Shown here piece after piece: positions 42,700 through 45,551 of a stretch of 45,551 nt of DNA. Made by a program: the position numbers and the translations under genes. The notes beneath the pieces were generated by a model, which had not been told where the DNA came from, made no database searches, and saw nothing but the letters and a program-made list of their open reading frames with translations. The DNA comes from Pseudomonadota bacterium (lineage in GTDB: Bacteria > Pseudomonadota > Gammaproteobacteria > Burkholderiales > SG8-39): positions 434 to 45,984 of the forward strand of contig JAPLRD010000168.1 of assembly GCA_026399375.1 (NCBI GenBank). The letters are read 5' to 3'. The first letter of the stretch is position 1. Every line of letters begins with the position of its first letter.

Positions 42700-42731
42700 A
42701 CGAGGGGATATCTCCCCTCGTGCTCCCCTAA
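42700..42731 (+). repeat. Small dispersed hairpin repeat, copy C
   Basis: ACGAGGGGATATCTCCCCTC then GTGCTCCCCTAA, with a perfect 9-bp stem and a 4-nt loop, in the sucC-sucD gap. It is identical at 30 of 32 positions to the copy at 7148-7180. It is oriented opposite to the genes around it, whereas copy B is in the same sense as its genes. In the sucCD mRNA the hairpin could balance expression of the two subunits. Confidence 0.7.
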
Positions 42732-42768
42732 TTCGGCGCTGTCACGAAACTGCCGTGACAGCGGCTAT

Positions 42769-43935
42769 TCACTTTCCTGCTACCGCAGCGACGATCTTCT
42801 GCGCTGCGTCAGCCATGTTGTCTGCGGATATGATCGGCAGGCCGGAGTCCTTCAGGATCTGCCGGCCCATCTCGTCGTTGGTGCCTTTCATGCGCACCAC
42901 CAGCGGCACCGAAAGGTTGACTTCGCGCGCCGCGGCGACCACGCCCTTGGCGATGGTGTCGCACTGCATGATGCCGCCGAAGATGTTGACCAGTATCCCC
43001 TTCACCTTCGGGTTCTTCAGCATGATCTTGAACGCTTCGGTCACTTTTTCCGCGGTCGCGCCGCCGCCGACGTCGAGAAAGTTGGCCGGTTCGGCCCCGT
43101 AGAGCTTGATCGTGTCCATGGTCGCCATCGCGAGGCCCGCGCCGTTCACCAGGCAGCCGATGTTGCCGTCCAGGGAAATGTAGGACAGGTCGAATTTCGA
43201 GGCCTCGATCTCGGCCGCGTCTTCTTCGTCCAGGTCGCGCAGCGCGACGATGTCCGGATGGCGGAACAGCGCGTTCGAATCGAAATTGATCTTGGCGTCC
43301 AGCGCGACCACGCGGCCGTCGCCGGTGAGCACCAGCGGGTTGATTTCGGCCAGGCTGGCGTCTGTGTCCCAGAACGCCTTGTACAGCGCCTGCAGCACGG
43401 CGCGCGCCTGCGGCACCGATGCCGGGGGAATGCCGATTTTCGCCGCGACTTCGTCGGCCTCGGCGTTCTTGATCCCGGTCTCGGGATCGACGAATATCTT
43501 GTGGATCTTCTCCGGCGTCTTCGCCGCGACTTCCTCGATGTCCATGCCGCCCTCGCTCGAGGCCATCAGGCACACCTTCTGCGTCACACGGTCGACCACC
43601 ATGCCGACGTAGAGCTCCTTCTTGATGTCGGCGCCCTCTTCGATCAAGAGCCGCCGCACTTTCTGCCCCTCGGGGCCGGTCTGGTGCGTTTTCAACTGCA
43701 TGCCTAGGATCTGGCTGGCAAAGGATCTGACCTCGTCCAGCGATTTCGCCACCTTCACCCCGCCGCCCTTGCCGCGGCCGCCGGCGTGGATCTGCGCCTT
43801 GACCACCCACACCTTGCCCGGAATCGACTGCGCCGCCTTGACCGACTCATCGACGGAAAAGCAGGGTACGCCCTTCGGAGTGGGCACGCCGAACTTGCGC
43901 AGAATTTCCTTCGCCTGGTATTCGTGAATTTTCAT
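42769..43935 (-). CDS. sucC: Succinyl-CoA synthetase beta subunit
   Basis: 388 residues from ATG 43935 ([20 protein letters not shown]). ATP-grasp fold: [20 protein letters not shown] for nucleotide binding, [60 protein letters not shown] and [16 protein letters not shown], all normal. Forms the synthetase with SucD encoded 95 bp downstream. The 334-bp upstream region carries an FNR-like box with a -10 element, and beyond it the divergent glpK promoter; an upstream in-frame start at 44001 would overlap the box and was rejected. Confidence 0.97.
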   Translation of the reverse strand: MKIHEYQAKEILRKFGVPTPKGVPCFSVDESVKAAQSIPGKVWVVKAQIHAGGRGKGGGVKVAKSLDEVRSFASQILGMQLKTHQTGPEGQKVRRLLIEEGADIKKELYVGMVVDRVTQKVCLMASSEGGMDIEEVAAKTPEKIHKIFVDPETGIKNAEADEVAAKIGIPPASVPQARAVLQALYKAFWDTDASLAEINPLVLTGDGRVVALDAKINFDSNALFRHPDIVALRDLDEEDAAEIEASKFDLSYISLDGNIGCLVNGAGLAMATMDTIKLYGAEPANFLDVGGGATAEKVTEAFKIMLKNPKVKGILVNIFGGIMQCDTIAKGVVAAAREVNLSVPLVVRMKGTNDEMGRQILKDSGLPIISADNMADAAQKIVAAVAGK

Positions 43936-43964
43936 TTCTGGGTTCCTGTTTGAATCGCAACGGG

Positions 43965-44006
43965 ATGATCGGGTAGATGCCTTCGCAGAGCATTGACCCA
44001 AGTCAA
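43965..44006 (-). promoter_or_regulatory. FNR/CRP-type box and -10 element of sucCD
   Basis: On the minus strand TTGAC-TTGG-GTCAA (44006-43993), a perfect dyad, then exactly 22 nt to GATCAT (43970-43965), matching four of six bases of the -10 consensus. It is 58 bp before the sucC start. The stretch 44010-44200 beyond it shows no gene. Confidence 0.7.
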
Positions 44007-44203
44007 TCAGCCTAAGTCGGTGCCGGTCACAAAGTCCATAAAATCAACGCCGCGCATGCGCTGAAAGATGCGTAGGGCGGGCTCGGCGGGCAGCGGCATC
44101 GCTCTTGACGAAAATGTCATTGAAACAAGCGCTAAATGGTAACACAATCACATCCCTCCTCGCGCCCCCGAACTTCAGGTCCAATGCGCGAACGCTGGCA
44201 GCA

Positions 44204-44236
44204 ATTGTTCATCGAATTCCGATTAATCGGTAGAAT
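44204..44236 (+). promoter_or_regulatory. glpK promoter with palindrome in the spacer
   Basis: TAGAAT at 44231-44236 matches five of six -10 bases; TTCATC, 17 bp upstream, is a poor -35. Immediately before the -10 lies a perfect 12-bp palindrome CCGATTAATCGG (44219-44230), which would let a bound regulator block RNA polymerase. The start codon is 34 bp downstream. Confidence 0.5.
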
Positions 44237-44269
44237 TGCCGCCATGCATAATCGGGGGCACAAGACAGC

Positions 44270-45551
44270 ATGAAACATATCCTCGCCCTCGATCAAGGTA
44301 CCACCAGTTCCCGCGCCATCGTGTTTGGCGAAGACGGCAGCGTACGCGGTCTGGCGCAGCAGGAGTTTCGCCAGATATTTCCCCACCCCGGCTGGGTGGA
44401 GCACGACCCGGAAGAGATCTGGAGGTCGCAGATCAAGGTTGCCCGCCGCGCGATCGCCCAGGCGGGGCTCAAGGCGGCGGACATTGCCGCGCTGGGAATC
44501 GCGAATCAGCGCGAGACCACCATCCTCTGGGACCGCAAGTCCGGCCAGCCGGTGCATAACGCCATCGTCTGGCAGGACCGGCGCACCGCCGCCGCCTGCG
44601 AGCGCCTGCGGCGCGAAGACCATGCGGAGGGGGTGCGAAACAAGACCGGCCTGGTGCTCGACCCGTATTTTTCGGCCACCAAGCTCGCGTGGCTGCTGGA
44701 CGGGATCCCGGGCCTGCGCCTGCATGCCCAGCGCGGCGAGCTCGCCTTCGGCACCGTGGACAGCTGGCTCGCGTGGAAGCTTTCCGGCGGCGCCCTGCAC
44801 GTCACCGACGTTTCGAACGCTTCGCGCACCATGCTCTACAACATCCATGAAGGCGACTGGGACGAGAGCTTGCTCGATCTGTTTCGCATTCCGCGCTCGC
44901 TCATGCCGTGCGTGCTGCCCTCTTCACACGTCTACGGCGAGAGCGTAAAGAAGATTTTCGGCGCCCCGATTCCCATCGCGGGCATCGCCGGCGACCAGCA
45001 GGCGGCGCTTTTCGGCCAGGGATGCCACGCCCCGGGCATGGCCAAGAACACCTACGGCACCGGCTGTTTCATGCTGCTCAATACCGGCGCCAAAGCCGTG
45101 CCTTCGGCCGAAGGGCTGCTCACCACCCGCTGCGCCCAGAATGGGACCAAACCGCAATACGCACTGGAAGGCGGCGTGTTCATCGCAGGCGCGGTGGTAC
45201 AGTGGCTGCGTGACAGCCTGGGCTTCATCCGTTCGTCGGCCGAGATCGAAGCGCTCGCCGCGAGCGTGCGGGACACGGGCGGCGTCTACCTGGTGCCGGC
45301 GTTTGCCGGTCTGGGCGCGCCGCACTGGGATGCGTACGCGCGGGGCACCATGCTCGGGCTCACGCGCGGAACGACGCGCGCGCACATAGCGCGTGCCGCG
45401 CTCGAAGCCATCGCCTTTCAATCGGCGGAAGTGCTGCAAGCGATGCAAAAGGATGCCGGCATCCGTCTGAAGGAGCTGCGCGTGGACGGCGGCGCATCTG
45501 CCAACGACACGCTGATGCAGTTTCAGTCCGACATCCTCGGCGTGCCCGTGC
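44270..45551 (+). CDS. glpK: Glycerol kinase, N-terminal 427 residues (3' end outside window)
   Basis: The reading frame starts at ATG 44270 and is open to the window edge; about 70-75 residues are missing compared with the usual 500. FGGY kinase: [51 protein letters not shown], the ATP-domain stretch [30 protein letters not shown] and [20 protein letters not shown], all typical of GlpK. It phosphorylates glycerol to glycerol-3-phosphate in the cytoplasm. Divergent from sucCD. No glpF or glpD is visible; they may follow outside the window. Confidence 0.96.
   Translation, partial: MKHILALDQGTTSSRAIVFGEDGSVRGLAQQEFRQIFPHPGWVEHDPEEIWRSQIKVARRAIAQAGLKAADIAALGIANQRETTILWDRKSGQPVHNAIVWQDRRTAAACERLRREDHAEGVRNKTGLVLDPYFSATKLAWLLDGIPGLRLHAQRGELAFGTVDSWLAWKLSGGALHVTDVSNASRTMLYNIHEGDWDESLLDLFRIPRSLMPCVLPSSHVYGESVKKIFGAPIPIAGIAGDQQAALFGQGCHAPGMAKNTYGTGCFMLLNTGAKAVPSAEGLLTTRCAQNGTKPQYALEGGVFIAGAVVQWLRDSLGFIRSSAEIEALAASVRDTGGVYLVPAFAGLGAPHWDAYARGTMLGLTRGTTRAHIARAALEAIAFQSAEVLQAMQKDAGIRLKELRVDGGASANDTLMQFQSDILGVPV

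Noticed and set aside
41789..43935. Malate thiokinase (mtkAB) instead of sucCD
   Set aside because: Both subunits follow SucC and SucD sequences throughout, and no serine-cycle genes (malyl-CoA lyase, hydroxypyruvate reductase) are nearby.
1..45551. CRISPR arrays, tRNA genes, transposases, prophage
   Set aside because: No regularly spaced repeats, no cloverleaf with CCA-type ends and no integrase or transposase motifs were seen on either strand.

Overview
The window is GC-rich, gene-dense chromosomal DNA. The RND efflux genes, SucCD, the fused formate dehydrogenase and the type IV pilin all look like those of a betaproteobacterium; this is inferred from family resemblance and no rRNA or other marker gene is present. 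I see no tRNA, rRNA, CRISPR array, insertion sequence or phage gene. Most genes lie on the minus strand.

Layout. 1-2.7 kb: the C-terminal part of a chromate-resistance ChrB protein, a BepA-like periplasmic metalloprotease and the molybdenum cofactor gene moaC. 2.8-5.6 kb: a propeller lipoprotein and an HDOD-GAF signalling protein. 5.7-14.8 kb: an mdtABC-type efflux operon with an outer-membrane factor; the second pump gene (mdtC) is damaged by a deletion of its first membrane helix and by a frameshift. 15.1-16.3 kb: a type IV pilin with a sigma-54-type promoter and a small unknown gene. 16.4-29.0 kb: eight minus-strand genes forming what looks like one signalling module: CHASE2 Ser/Thr kinase, PP2C phosphatase, double-FHA protein, CHASE2 class III adenylate cyclase, class II phosphodiesterase-like metallo-hydrolase, double cNMP-binding-rhodanese protein, GAF-containing PilB/GspE-type ATPase and GAF-HD-GYP protein. 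29.5-45.5 kb: a C1/oxalate-formate region: formyl-THF hydrolase-like protein, Frc-family CoA-transferase, a Crp/Fnr regulator, an OxlT-like transporter, TerC, formate-THF ligase, a two-subunit NAD formate dehydrogenase, succinyl-CoA synthetase and the start of glycerol kinase.

How the parts work together. In the signalling block, enzymes that would make, destroy and sense a cyclic nucleotide sit beside a complete Thr-phosphorylation circuit (kinase, phosphatase, phospho-Thr reader), and the block ends in a pilus/secretion-type ATPase and a c-di-GMP hydrolase candidate. Gene spacing down to 1-4 bp overlaps argues for co-expression of the first six genes. In the C1 region, four near-perfect palindromes of the form TTGAC-N4-RTCAA (R = A or G) lie in front of the CoA-transferase, the transporter, the formate-THF ligase and sucC. 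Three or four of them have a -10-like element at class II FNR/CRP spacing. A Crp/Fnr regulator with an FNR-type recognition helix but no Fe-S cysteine cluster is encoded in the middle. I read this as one regulon for uptake and CoA-activation of a small carboxylate (oxalate is the best guess), with formate going either to CO2 plus NADH or to 10-formyl-THF.

Limits: all identifications are from reading the sequence. No database search was run, and the three internal deletions (two in mdtC, one in the ATPase) could in principle be assembly faults.
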